Assembly: GCA_017465575.1 (NCBI GenBank)
Contig: JAFTVX010000044.1
Span: forward strand, 1-40,204
Source of the DNA: Alistipes sp.
GTDB lineage: Bacteria; Bacteroidota; Bacteroidia; Bacteroidales; Rikenellaceae
Length of the DNA stretch: 40,204 nucleotides
Direction: 5' to 3'
Shown here: positions 24,862-33,144 of the stretch, one piece after another
Layout: each line of letters opens with the position of its first letter
Numbering within the stretch: the first letter of the stretch is position 1
Notes under the pieces: generated by a model
Seen by the model: only the letters and a program-made list of their open reading frames with translations
Told to the model about the DNA's origin: nothing
The model's database searches: none
Made by a program: the position numbers and the translations under genes

Positions 24862-25176
24862 CTGTTGTTTTCGGTTTCTGACTATATAACACCGCGTGGT
24901 GGCGTTTCTGACATCGAAGATACGATTTTTTACGCAATTGGTAGGGGTTGATGGAAAAAAGAGAGTTGGTAGAGGTTGAAGAGGCGCAGTCAATAGTGAA
25001 TTTAGGGAGATTAGGGAATTTAGTGAAGTTAGGGATAGCGCTATCATCTTTTATCCCTAAGCTCCTTACACTCTTTAAACCCATTAAACTCCCTGAAAAC
25101 CTCCCTGAAACACACAAAAAAATAGGTCGCACCCCACGGATGCGACCTATTTATATATAAAGGAGTAACTCTAAGA
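24862..25176. other. Repeat-rich gap between ECF sigma and SecDF
   Basis: It holds TTAGGGATA/TATCCCTAA (25029-25060), GGGA-rich degenerate repeats and two CTCCCTGAAA units (25090-25111). No gene is supported; apparent frames are low-complexity. The SecDF terminator lies at its right end. Confidence 0.6.
25115..25153 (-). terminator. Rho-independent terminator of secDF
   Basis: On the minus strand, AAATAGGTCGCA (25142-25153 reversed) pairs with TGCGACCTATTT, then a T-run of seven. It follows the secDF stop at 25177. Confidence 0.9.
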
Positions 25177-28077
25177 TTACTCTGCATCAGCCTTCAAAGC
25201 CTTCTTGCGCTGGCAATCGTAGGCGATAGGAGTAGCGATAAATACTGAAGAGTAAGTACCGATAACCACACCAAGGATCAACGCGAAGACGAAACCACGG
25301 ATGGTCTCACCACCGAAGATGAAGATCGAAAGAAGAGTTACCAAGGTAGTACCCGAAGTATTGATAGTACGCGACAAGGTAGCGCAGATAGCGTTGTTGA
25401 TGTTGTTGCGGATATCGCGCTTGGGGTAGAGAGTCATATACTCACGGATACGGTCGAAGATAACCACGGTATCGTTGATAGAGTAACCGATGATGGTCAA
25501 GATTGCAGCGATAAATGCCTGGTTAACCTCGAGGTTGAAGGGCATAATAGCATACAACATTGAGAAGAGACCGATAACGAGCAATGCGTTGTGTGCCAAG
25601 GCTACAGTAGCACCCAAAGCCCACTGCCAACGGCGGAAACGAACAGCGATGTAAGCGCCGATAGCAATCAACGCGATAAGCACTGCGACAACAGAGTTGC
25701 GGGTCATCTCGCTTGAGATAGCGCTACCCACCTGCTCCGAAGATGCGATACCATACTGTGCGATACCCTCACCAGTAGTGCGGAAGTGCTCGAACTCGAA
25801 GCCCTCCAAGTTGAAGTGCTCCTTAACGCTCTGGTAGATGATGCGGTCAACAACATCGTTAGCCTCCTCACCCTCGAGACCCTCGGGCTGGTACTGGGTA
25901 ACGATACGAATCTGGTTGTCGTCACCAAACTGCTTAACCTCGACAGAGGTGTTAGATGCGTCACCAACCTCGGCGAAGTTAGCCTCGAGTGATGCACGAA
26001 CCTCGGTGATGTTAACCTTCTCGGGGAACTTAACAACATATGAACGACCACCGGTGAAGTCTACGCCCTGGTTAAGACCGAGGGTGAGCAACGACACGAT
26101 AGAGAGCACGATAAGCGAGCCAGAGATGATGTAAGAGAACTTACGCTTGCCGATAAAGTCGAACTTGATGCCCTGCAAGAAGTTCTCGGTAATCTTTGTT
26201 GAGAATGCGATATTGCCACGGCGAGCTGCCCAAGCCTCCAACAATACGCGAGTGATGAAGATAGAGCAGAACAACGAGGTGATGATACCTGCAACCAAGG
26301 TAGTAGCGAAGCCCTTAACAGGACCTGTACCGAAGAAGAAGAGAACGATACCAGTGATAATGGTGGTAAGGTTACCGTCGATAATCGCTGAATAAGCGTT
26401 CGAGAAACCATCCTTGATAGCCAACGAGAGACCCTTGCCAGCACGCAACTCCTCCTTGATACGCTCGAAGATGATGACATTAGCATCCACAGCCATACCC
26501 ATAGTAAGCACGATACCTGCGATACCGGGGAGTGTCAAGACAGCGCCGAACGATACAAGCACGCCCATAAGGAGCAATACATTGAACAAGAGTGCGCAGT
26601 TTGCCATCATACCTGCTGCGCTGTAGAAGAATGCCATATAGACAAGCACGAGCAAGAATGCCAAAGCGAACGAGATAAGACCTGCGTTGATTGACTGTGC
26701 ACCAAGCGAAGGACCAACAACCTCGGTGTGGATAATAGTTGCGGGGGCGGGAGCCTTACCTGAGTTAAGCACCGAAGCCAAATCCTCTGCCTCCTGGGGA
26801 CCGAAGTTACCGCTGATAGATGACTGACCACCATCGATACGGTCGTTAACCTGAGGTGCAGAATATACATAGTCGTCGAGAACGATAGCAATCTGCTTGC
26901 CGATGTTTGCACCAGTGATGTCGCCCCACTTAACAGCGGTGTTGGCATCCATAGTCATCGAAACCTCGAAGCCACCAGTCTGACCACCCTGTGCGCGAGC
27001 GTTAGTGATGCCCGAGCCATCGAGAACGGGAGCAGCAACACCATTCTTACCCTTCAAAGCGTAGAGAAGGAATGTACCGCGTGAGTTCTCGTCGGTGCTC
27101 TTGTTAGACCAAGCGAGCAACACATCGTTGGGAAGTGCACGGTCCAAAGCGGGGATAGCGAGGTACTCGTTGAGCTTCGCCATATCCTCCTTTGCTGCAG
27201 CACCTACCTGGGGAGCACGAACCGAAGTCTCGTAAACCTCGCCAGCAGCCGAGCCTACGAAGTTGTAGTGAAGAAGGTCGGTAACGGGGGTGAGGCTAAC
27301 CTCCTCCTCCGAAGCACCGTTAGCCAAGAGGTGATCGCGAACGATACCGTTAGCCTCGCCATAGAGGATGTCCATAATCTCACCAGTCTCTGCCTGGTCG
27401 CATACGGTCCAGAACTCGAGGTTAGCGGTAGAAGCCAAAAGCTTGCTTACGCGCTCGGGCTCCTTAACACCAGGCAACTCAACCGAGATACGGTTGGTAC
27501 CTGTTACGCGCTGGATGTTGGGCTGGGTAACACCAAGAAGGTCGATACGGCTGTTCAACACATCGAACGAGCTTGCTACCGAACCCTCGATAAGCTCCTT
27601 GAGGTCCGAAGCCAAAGCTGCGGTGTCCTCCGATGCCATACCGAAGATTGAGCAAACGCCCTCGCCATAGGCTGCGATGAAGGCATCAACAACAGCCGAA
27701 GCGTTCTCCTCAACCGAGGCTGCCTTCAACGCTGCATCCATACGCTCGTAGAGAGCGGGGTCAGCCATTACGATGCCCTTGTTCTCGGCGTTGGTGCGGA
27801 TAACATCCGTAGCCTTAATCTCGAGCATAACATTCATACCGCCCTTGAGGTCAAGACCCAAGTTCAACTCACGGTTCTTACAATCAGCGTAGGTGTACTT
27901 CACCAAGCCAAGATTGTAGACAACCTCATCCCACTTAGCATCGAGATATGCTGCGGGATTCTCCTGCTCTGCTGCCTTACGCTCCACGCTGCGTGTAACG
28001 AAGGTGAATGAGAGCTGGAACACACAAGCCAGCGCCAAGAGTGCCGCCAGCCACTTAATAATACCTTTACTCTGCAT
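25177..28077 (-). CDS. secDF: SecDF fused protein-export subunit
   Basis: A 966-residue fusion of SecD and SecF, which use the proton gradient to pull proteins out of the Sec channel. The SecD half has an N-terminal membrane helix, the P1 periplasmic region with YTYADCKNRELNLGLDLKGGMNVMLEI (the D1 signature), and six membrane helices with GIVLTMGMAVDANVIIFERIKEEL (D5). The SecF half begins ~residue 640 with SYIISGSLIVLSIVSLLTLGLNQGVDFTGG (F1) and ends with GYSINDTVVIFDRIREYMTLYP (F4). The fused form is normal in Bacteroidetes. The upstream gap has a TATCTTTG -7 box (28163-28170, minus) that overlaps a terminator. Confidence 0.96.
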   Translation of the reverse strand: MQSKGIIKWLAALLALACVFQLSFTFVTRSVERKAAEQENPAAYLDAKWDEVVYNLGLVKYTYADCKNRELNLGLDLKGGMNVMLEIKATDVIRTNAENKGIVMADPALYERMDAALKAASVEENASAVVDAFIAAYGEGVCSIFGMASEDTAALASDLKELIEGSVASSFDVLNSRIDLLGVTQPNIQRVTGTNRISVELPGVKEPERVSKLLASTANLEFWTVCDQAETGEIMDILYGEANGIVRDHLLANGASEEEVSLTPVTDLLHYNFVGSAAGEVYETSVRAPQVGAAAKEDMAKLNEYLAIPALDRALPNDVLLAWSNKSTDENSRGTFLLYALKGKNGVAAPVLDGSGITNARAQGGQTGGFEVSMTMDANTAVKWGDITGANIGKQIAIVLDDYVYSAPQVNDRIDGGQSSISGNFGPQEAEDLASVLNSGKAPAPATIIHTEVVGPSLGAQSINAGLISFALAFLLVLVYMAFFYSAAGMMANCALLFNVLLLMGVLVSFGAVLTLPGIAGIVLTMGMAVDANVIIFERIKEELRAGKGLSLAIKDGFSNAYSAIIDGNLTTIITGIVLFFFGTGPVKGFATTLVAGIITSLFCSIFITRVLLEAWAARRGNIAFSTKITENFLQGIKFDFIGKRKFSYIISGSLIVLSIVSLLTLGLNQGVDFTGGRSYVVKFPEKVNITEVRASLEANFAEVGDASNTSVEVKQFGDDNQIRIVTQYQPEGLEGEEANDVVDRIIYQSVKEHFNLEGFEFEHFRTTGEGIAQYGIASSEQVGSAISSEMTRNSVVAVLIALIAIGAYIAVRFRRWQWALGATVALAHNALLVIGLFSMLYAIMPFNLEVNQAFIAAILTIIGYSINDTVVIFDRIREYMTLYPKRDIRNNINNAICATLSRTINTSGTTLVTLLSIFIFGGETIRGFVFALILGVVIGTYSSVFIATPIAYDCQRKKALKADAE

Positions 28078-28171
28078 TGTTAAAAAGTTTTGTTATTATT
28101 TGTTTGTTGTTTTCCTTTCGGTCGGCACGCTACACCTAAAGTGTAAACGCGCGTTAATCGCGCAAAGATAT

Positions 28172-28206
28172 AAAAAAAATCGCAATCCACAACTCGGGAC
28201 TGCGAT
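28172..28206 (-). terminator. Terminator of the fucosidase gene
   Basis: On the minus strand ATCGCAGTCC pairs with GGATTGCGAT (28179-28206), then eight T. The T-run runs into the -7 box of secDF. Confidence 0.8.
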
Positions 28207-28227
28207 AAAAATAGTTTTGTTCAGAAA

Positions 28228-28272
28228 AAATGGGTTACGATAAGTTAAAATGAGTTACGATGGGTTAAAATA
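28228..28272. repeat. 10-bp-phased repeat, inverted copy
   Basis: Read on the plus strand, TGGGTTACGA, TAAGTTAAAA, TGAGTTACGA, TGGGTTAAAA form four 10-bp steps. This is the same TTTTAAC/TCGTAAC array on the other strand, 40 bp after the fucosidase stop. Confidence 0.65.
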
Positions 28273-28312
28273 TTTCTTCAAAGGATAGCATATTAACTCA
28301 TTGCATCTATCA

Positions 28313-29617
28313 CTACTTTGTGGTAAGCTCGATGATGTAATCCACCTTATCCTCAACCTTGCCACACTCGAGCAAGATGCCACCAGCGACCTTCTGGAAC
28401 TTAACCTTCTGCTCCGTACCAAAGACCTTGGCACTCATCACCTTACACTCCAAAGGCAAGTACAAAGCATCGTGCTCCAACTCGAAGATATGGATGAACA
28501 GGCGGTCGCCCTTGCGTGTGGTGCAACCCCACTCCTGCTGGCGGATATCGCCTGCCTCAGTGCCATAGATTGTCTCGCCATTCGCCTTAAGCCACTCGCC
28601 CAAATCCTTCATTCGCTCGACAGCCACAGCAGGCAACTCGCCATTGGGCTGAGGGCCTACATTGAGCAAGAGATTGCCACCCTTACCCGCAGCGCTAACC
28701 AAGTAGCGAACGAGGGTCTCGGTAGACTTATAGTTCTGGTCGACAACCTTATAGCCCCACATACCGTTCATCGTCTGGCAGGTCTCCAAGGGCAATCGGC
28801 TGATAGCCTGACCCGACAATCCGTGGGTATTCTCGCCCGGGAGGTCACGCTCAAAAATCTGGATATCCTCGCCCTCGAAGGGTACTTGGTGGTGGTTGTT
28901 GGCAACAAGGCACGAGGGCTGCAACTTATGCACCAAGGCATACTGCTCGTCGAGCTCCCAGTTGAAGGGCGTAGCATCCTCGTCGTGGTCCCACCAGCCA
29001 TCAAACCATATAGCACGCACAGGGCCATAGTTGGTAAGAAGCTCGGTAATCTGGCGGTTCATAAAGTCGTAGTACGAGCGCCAGTTAATCTTCGTCTCAT
29101 CACGACCTGTAACCTCCTTTGCGGTACGACCACGGGGGTAGTCATCACGGCTCCAGTCGGCGTGCGAGTAGTAGAGGTGGAGGGCGATACCCTGCTTCTG
29201 GCACTCCTCGGCTAACTCCTTGAGCACATCGCGCTTAAAGGGTGTAGCATCAACGATATTATACTCCGACTCTGCGGTATCCCACATCGAGAAACTGTCG
29301 TGGTGGCGTGTGGTGAAGCATACATACTTTGCACCCGACGCCTTGATAGCCGACACCCACTCCCGAGCATCGAAGCGGTGGGGATAGAAGGCATCAGCAG
29401 CCTTGGCATACTCGTCGCGGTCGAGACCTGCATTCTGCAAGTACCACTCGCCCTGCGCAAACATCGAGTAGATGCCCCAGTGGATAAAGATGCCGAAACG
29501 GTCGTCGGCAAATGCCTCACGGCTCTTGATATTCTCCTCGGTAGGCACATAGCCCTGCGCCGAAACGGAAGCGAAAGACATCGCAACGAGGAGCAGTGAA
29601 AGGATAAGTTTTTTCAT
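28313..29617 (-). CDS. Alpha-L-fucosidase, GH29
   Basis: A 434-residue secreted glycoside hydrolase that removes terminal alpha-L-fucose from host glycans such as mucin O-glycans. Signal peptide MKKLILSLLLVAMSFASVSA (residues 1-20). The catalytic (beta/alpha)8 domain shows DRFGIFIHWGIYSMFAQGEWY, KYVCFTTRHHDSFSMWDT (His-His fucose-binding pair) and the nucleophile strand RAIWFDGWWD (Asp206). The short length (no C-terminal carbohydrate-binding module) is common in gut Bacteroidetes. No PUL-type SusC/D genes lie nearby, so it is not in a polysaccharide utilisation locus here. It stands alone, with repeat-rich DNA upstream. Confidence 0.95.
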   Translation of the reverse strand: MKKLILSLLLVAMSFASVSAQGYVPTEENIKSREAFADDRFGIFIHWGIYSMFAQGEWYLQNAGLDRDEYAKAADAFYPHRFDAREWVSAIKASGAKYVCFTTRHHDSFSMWDTAESEYNIVDATPFKRDVLKELAEECQKQGIALHLYYSHADWSRDDYPRGRTAKEVTGRDETKINWRSYYDFMNRQITELLTNYGPVRAIWFDGWWDHDEDATPFNWELDEQYALVHKLQPSCLVANNHHQVPFEGEDIQIFERDLPGENTHGLSGQAISRLPLETCQTMNGMWGYKVVDQNYKSTETLVRYLVSAAGKGGNLLLNVGPQPNGELPAVAVERMKDLGEWLKANGETIYGTEAGDIRQQEWGCTTRKGDRLFIHIFELEHDALYLPLECKVMSAKVFGTEQKVKFQKVAGGILLECGKVEDKVDYIIELTTK

Positions 29618-29635
29618 AGTTTTAGGTATTAGTTT

Positions 29636-29800
29636 CCAGGGAGGTTTCAGGGAGGTTTCAGGGAGGTTTTCAGAGAGTTTTCAGGGAGAGCTGATTGCGT
29701 TATCCGCATTCTCTCTGCCATTTTCTCTATTCTCTCTGCTTTCTCTCTAACACCTCTCTGTTTTCTCTCTGCTTTCTCTCTGTTATTTTTCTGGCAAGCG
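29636..29800. repeat. 11-bp TTTCAGGGAGG array and pyrimidine tract
   Basis: Three near-exact 11-bp TTTCAGGGAGG units run from about 29636 to 29670, then degenerate copies. A long CTCTCTGCTTT-type pyrimidine tract follows (29706-29790). The same unit occurs at 18341-18380 and 25090-25111. Confidence 0.65.
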
Positions 29801-29835
29801 AGGCTTTGCAGTTGCCCGCTTATCACAACAAAGAG

Positions 29836-29908
29836 AGCGGTAGACGGGACTCGAACCCGCGACCCTCGGCTTGGGAAGCCAATGCTCTACCAACTGAGCT
29901 ACTACCGC
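29836..29908 (-). tRNA. tRNA-Gly (anticodon CCC)
   Basis: The minus-strand cloverleaf has acceptor GCGGTAG paired with CTACCGC, a D-arm with AGCTCAGTTGGTAGAGC, anticodon loop TTCCCAA (anticodon CCC) and T-loop TTCGAGT. The discriminator is T; no CCA is encoded, unlike the tRNA-Gln in this window. Confidence 0.92.
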
Positions 29909-29981
29909 AAAGTGAATGAGTTGTTAGTTGTTAGTTATTAGTTATTATTTATTAGTTTTTTTTGAGATTTCTCTTAAAAAA

Positions 29982-30030
29982 CATTTTAACCCATCGTAAC
30001 TCATTTTAACTCATTTTAACCCATTAAATT
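29982..30030. repeat. 10-bp-phased TTTTAAC/TCGTAAC array
   Basis: CATTTTAACC, CATCGTAACT, CATTTTAACT, CATTTTAACC in exact 10-bp steps, led by CTCTTAAAAAA, 21 bp before palindromic copy E. This is the clearest array. Confidence 0.7.
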
Positions 30031-30050
30031 ACGCACCTACTTCGATGCAT

Positions 30051-30178
30051 ATTTTATCGTCAGAAAGGTACATATTTGGTGGTGGGTCGCAGGCGTTGAA
30101 AGCGGAGCATACTAAAGCGTATGTGAGCATTTCAACGACAAGCCCAACGCCGAAGATGTGCCTTTATCACGATAAAAT
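30051..30178. repeat. Palindromic element, copy E, ending on the lepA stop codon
   Basis: A 128-bp element. Left arm ATTTTATCGTCAGAAAGG (30051-30068, extended to 30073) pairs with the right arm CCTTTATCACGATAAAAT (30161-30178, extended to 30156) except at the family mismatches and a weak G/T pair. The core GAGCATACTAAAGCGTATGT is at 30105-30124. Its last base is the first base of the lepA stop codon (reverse). Confidence 0.75.
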
Positions 30179-31968
30179 TAGTCCATCTTCAAAACCGCCA
30201 AGAACGCCGACTGCGGTACCTGTACCGAGCCAATCTGACGCATACGCTTCTTACCCGCCTTCTGCTTCTCCAACAGCTTACGCTTACGCGAGATATCACC
30301 GCCATAACACTTTGCCGTAACATCCTTACGCACAGCCTTTACAGTCTCGCGGGCGATAATCTTCGCACCGATAGCCGCCTGAATAGCGATATCGAACTGC
30401 TGACGGGGGATAAGCTCCTTGAGCTTCTCGCACATCTTACGACCGAAGTCGTAGGCGTGGTCGGCATAGATAAGCGACGAGAGGGCATCGACAGCCTCGC
30501 CATTGAGCAAGATATCGAGCTTCGCCAACTTACTGGGCTGATAGCCAGTGCGGTGGTAGTCGAACGAGGCGTAGCCCTTAGAGATACTCTTCAGCTTGTC
30601 GTAGAAGTCGAAGACAATCTCCGAGAGGGGCATCTCGAAGTTTACCTCCACACGGTCCTGCGTGATATACGACTGATTCTTCATCACACCGCGCTTGTCG
30701 ATGCAGAGTTTCAGCACATTACCCAAGAAGTCGGCCTTGGTGATAATCTGCGCAAGGATATAGGGCTCCTCAATCTTTGCCACCTTCGTAATCTCGGGCA
30801 AGCCAGAGGGGTTGTGCACCTCCAACTCCTCGCCCTGCGTGGTGGTGATATGGTACGACACATTGGGTACGGTGGTGATAACATCCATATCGAACTCGCG
30901 GTAGAGGCGCTCCTGGATAATCTCCATATGGAGCAGACCGAGGAAGCCACAACGGAAGCCGAAGCCGAGTGCCAACGAACTCTCGGGCTCGAAGGTGAGC
31001 GAGGCATCGTTGAGCTTGAGCTTCTCCAACGAGGCACGCAAATCCTCATACTGGTCAGCCTCAACGGGGTAGACACCGGCAAAGACCATAGGCTTGACAT
31101 CCTCGAAGCCAGCAATAGCCTCGGTGCAGGGGTTAGCCACGGCGGTGATGGTATCACCCACCTTGACATCAGTCGAGTTCTTGATACCCGAACAGATATA
31201 GCCTACATCGCCAGCCTTAATCTCGCCACGCTCCGACATCTTGAGCTTCAAGACGCCAATCTCGTCGGCATCGTACTCGCTACCCGTGTTGAAGAACTTA
31301 ACATGGTCGCCCTTGCGGATTGTGCCGTTGAAGACACGGAAGTAGGCAATAACACCACGGAAGGGGTTGAACACCGAGTCAAAGATAAGAGCCTGCAACG
31401 GTGCATCATCATCGCCCTCGGGAGCAGGGATACGCTCCACGATAGCCTCCAAGACATCCTCGACGCCCTGACCCGTCTTGCCCGAGGCGAGCAAAATCTC
31501 CTCCTCCTTGCAGCCGATAAGGTCGATAATCTGGTCCTTGACCTCATCAATCATCGCCGACTCACAATCAATCTTGTTGAGCACAGGGATAATCTCAAGG
31601 TCTTGACCAAGAGCGAGATAGAGGTTAGATATGGTCTGCGCCTGAATACCCTGTGTAGCATCTACCACGAGGAGTGCACCCTCGCACGAAGCGATAGCAC
31701 GCGACACCTCGTACGAGAAGTCGACATGTCCCGGGGTGTCGATAAGGTTGAGGGTGTAGTTCTCGCCATTGCGCGCCTTGTACTCCATCTGAATGGCGTG
31801 GCTCTTGATGGTGATACCCTTCTCCCTCTCAAGGTCCATATCATCGAGCACCTGTGCCTGCATCTCACGCTGGTTCAGCGTGTTGGTCTTCTCCAACAGA
31901 CGGTCGGCAAGGGTACTCTTACCATGGTCGATATGTGCGATAATGCAAAAGTTGCGTATATTCTTCAT
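30178..31968 (-). CDS. lepA: LepA (EF4), ribosomal back-translocase GTPase
   Basis: A 596-residue translation GTPase. G1 is [10 protein letters not shown] (Lys17), G2 is around [11 protein letters not shown]3 is [11 protein letters not shown] and G4 is NKIDCESA. LepA-specific parts follow: the C-terminal domain with [19 protein letters not shown] and the tail [23 protein letters not shown], a LepA signature. It is full length. LepA acts on ribosome biogenesis and elongation. Long plus-strand open frames across it are antisense shadows. The stop codon is touched by palindromic copy E. Confidence 0.97.
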   Translation of the reverse strand: MKNIRNFCIIAHIDHGKSTLADRLLEKTNTLNQREMQAQVLDDMDLEREKGITIKSHAIQMEYKARNGENYTLNLIDTPGHVDFSYEVSRAIASCEGALLVVDATQGIQAQTISNLYLALGQDLEIIPVLNKIDCESAMIDEVKDQIIDLIGCKEEEILLASGKTGQGVEDVLEAIVERIPAPEGDDDAPLQALIFDSVFNPFRGVIAYFRVFNGTIRKGDHVKFFNTGSEYDADEIGVLKLKMSERGEIKAGDVGYICSGIKNSTDVKVGDTITAVANPCTEAIAGFEDVKPMVFAGVYPVEADQYEDLRASLEKLKLNDASLTFEPESSLALGFGFRCGFLGLLHMEIIQERLYREFDMDVITTVPNVSYHITTTQGEELEVHNPSGLPEITKVAKIEEPYILAQIITKADFLGNVLKLCIDKRGVMKNQSYITQDRVEVNFEMPLSEIVFDFYDKLKSISKGYASFDYHRTGYQPSKLAKLDILLNGEAVDALSSLIYADHAYDFGRKMCEKLKELIPRQQFDIAIQAAIGAKIIARETVKAVRKDVTAKCYGGDISRKRKLLEKQKAGKKRMRQIGSVQVPQSAFLAVLKMD

Positions 31969-32152
31969 CTTCTGTCGATGTGATTATATCAATACATTAT
32001 AAAAATAGCGTGCAAATATACGAAAAAAACCTCGCATCTGCAAAACTCGCCATAATTTTATAGCAAACCTACCGCCACCCCAACCTCAACAGAATTTTTT
32101 CGCACTACCCCACACATAAATAATTTGTTGTTTTGTATTGTCTGTAAATGTA

Positions 32153-32213
32153 GCCATTAGTTGGATAGAGGCCCTCCGCACCAATCGCGGAACCGCGCTA
32201 TCCGCCCAATGGC
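32153..32213. other. Stem-loop in the gap left of the accessory genes
   Basis: GCCATTAGTTGGATA (32153-32167) and TATCCGCCCAATGGC (32199-32213) pair except for three positions. Outside them, TCTGT and ACAGA extend the pairing weakly. Between are CTCCGC/GCGG-type pairs. It may be the terminator region of the minus-strand gene cluster or a structured RNA. Confidence 0.4.
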
Positions 32214-32252
32214 GACAATACGGCTAACAGAGTAAATGATTTAGTCGATGGG

Positions 32253-32750
32253 CTATACCACCCAACCGCAATCATACTCTACAAGAGTCTCATCGCTGAT
32301 GTGTGTGAAGGTTGTTGTGCCATTTTCCTTGGCTATCCTTATCATAACGCGAACCAATCCGCGCCACCTGCCCCAATAGCTATATCGCAGTTGCGCCACC
32401 GAGTCGGACAACAGCGTAATTTCGGGCAATAACGACTCATCGCCGATATACGCCGCAACATCGCTTGTGATATCTACCCGCTCACGCTTGCTATGATCAT
32501 AGTGCAATATCCTGCTCGAAACAAGTTGCTCGAGATCGCTCATATCAAAGATATATGTCACACTCGCATAGCAAGCGTGCCAATAGAGTGGCATATACTT
32601 CCAACTAATTGATAGTAAGAATAGTTCCCACACGCTCTGCTTATTGAAGTCATACTCAATATAATCAAACACAGAGGGTATCATCTCCCTTGCTGTTATG
32701 TGCGACACCTCGCCTGCGATATATTGTCCTTCGTGAAATTTATTATCCAT
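32253..32750 (-). CDS. Unrecognised protein, accessory cluster (third gene)
   Basis: A 165-residue protein without signal peptide. An aromatic-rich stretch (VWELFLLSISWKYMPLYWHACYASVTYIF) is followed by charged residues and a second aromatic segment (LRYSYWGRWRGLVRVMIRI). The end is ETLVEYDCGWVV. I cannot assign a family with confidence; the pattern recalls small proteins that occur beside RHS or toxin genes as possible immunity proteins, which is only an impression. It starts 18 bp after the preceding gene on the minus strand, so all three genes probably form one transcript. Confidence 0.6.
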   Translation of the reverse strand: MDNKFHEGQYIAGEVSHITAREMIPSVFDYIEYDFNKQSVWELFLLSISWKYMPLYWHACYASVTYIFDMSDLEQLVSSRILHYDHSKRERVDITSDVAAYIGDESLLPEITLLSDSVAQLRYSYWGRWRGLVRVMIRIAKENGTTTFTHISDETLVEYDCGWVV

Positions 32751-32768
32751 AGCTACACTCTTTAAGCG

Positions 32769-33104
32769 TTAAAACAAAGAAAAATAATCTTCGTTGCAAT
32801 CATCAAAACTGCTATCTGGCACCTTCTTAAATATGTTTCGAAATAGACCATCTAAACCTCGATTCTTTAGGTGTTCAGGCTCTTCGTATGGCTCCGAGGC
32901 GTCCTCTTTTCGCGCATAGAATTCGTAGTGCGCAGCGTGATCATTTCCACACTTAAACGCATCAAGCACAAAACCATCGCGCAATTTGATATGCTCAAAC
33001 TGCTCCATAAATGGTTGCAGCCTCTCGCCACTCTCTATATCAATCTTCTTTATCGCATCCAATACCCTTCGGGCACTCGCAGCATAGTCAATATCGTTGG
33101 TCAT
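32769..33104 (-). CDS. Unrecognised acidic protein, accessory cluster (second gene)
   Basis: A 111-residue protein, net acidic, with DGFVLDAFKCGNDHAAHYEFYARKEDASEPYEEPEH in the middle and an acidic end CNEDYFSLF. There is no signal peptide or membrane segment. It could be the N-terminal half of a split protein whose second half is the following gene, since the 18-bp gap holds a stop codon and the following ATG begins in another frame. It could equally be an independent small partner. The family is not recognised. Confidence 0.55.
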   Translation of the reverse strand: MTNDIDYAASARRVLDAIKKIDIESGERLQPFMEQFEHIKLRDGFVLDAFKCGNDHAAHYEFYARKEDASEPYEEPEHLKNRGLDGLFRNIFKKVPDSSFDDCNEDYFSLF

Positions 33105-33144
33105 AGTCTATTTTTTATTTGTTTTACAATGGGTAGATTACCAT

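Noticed and set aside
24862-25047. A longer N-terminus for the ECF sigma factor
   Set aside because: The extra 62 codons translate low-complexity DNA, and the ATG at 24861 gives a normal sigma N-terminus.
28301-29215. A 304-codon plus-strand open frame
   Set aside because: It is antisense to the GH29 fucosidase, which has clear signal peptide and catalytic residues.
30457-31983. A 508-codon plus-strand open frame
   Set aside because: It lies antisense to lepA, has no recognisable domain, and its leucine- and aspartate-rich content mirrors the codon use of the real gene.
32153-32213. An integron attC-type site
   Set aside because: The stem has no GTTRRRY core at its ends, and no integrase was found.
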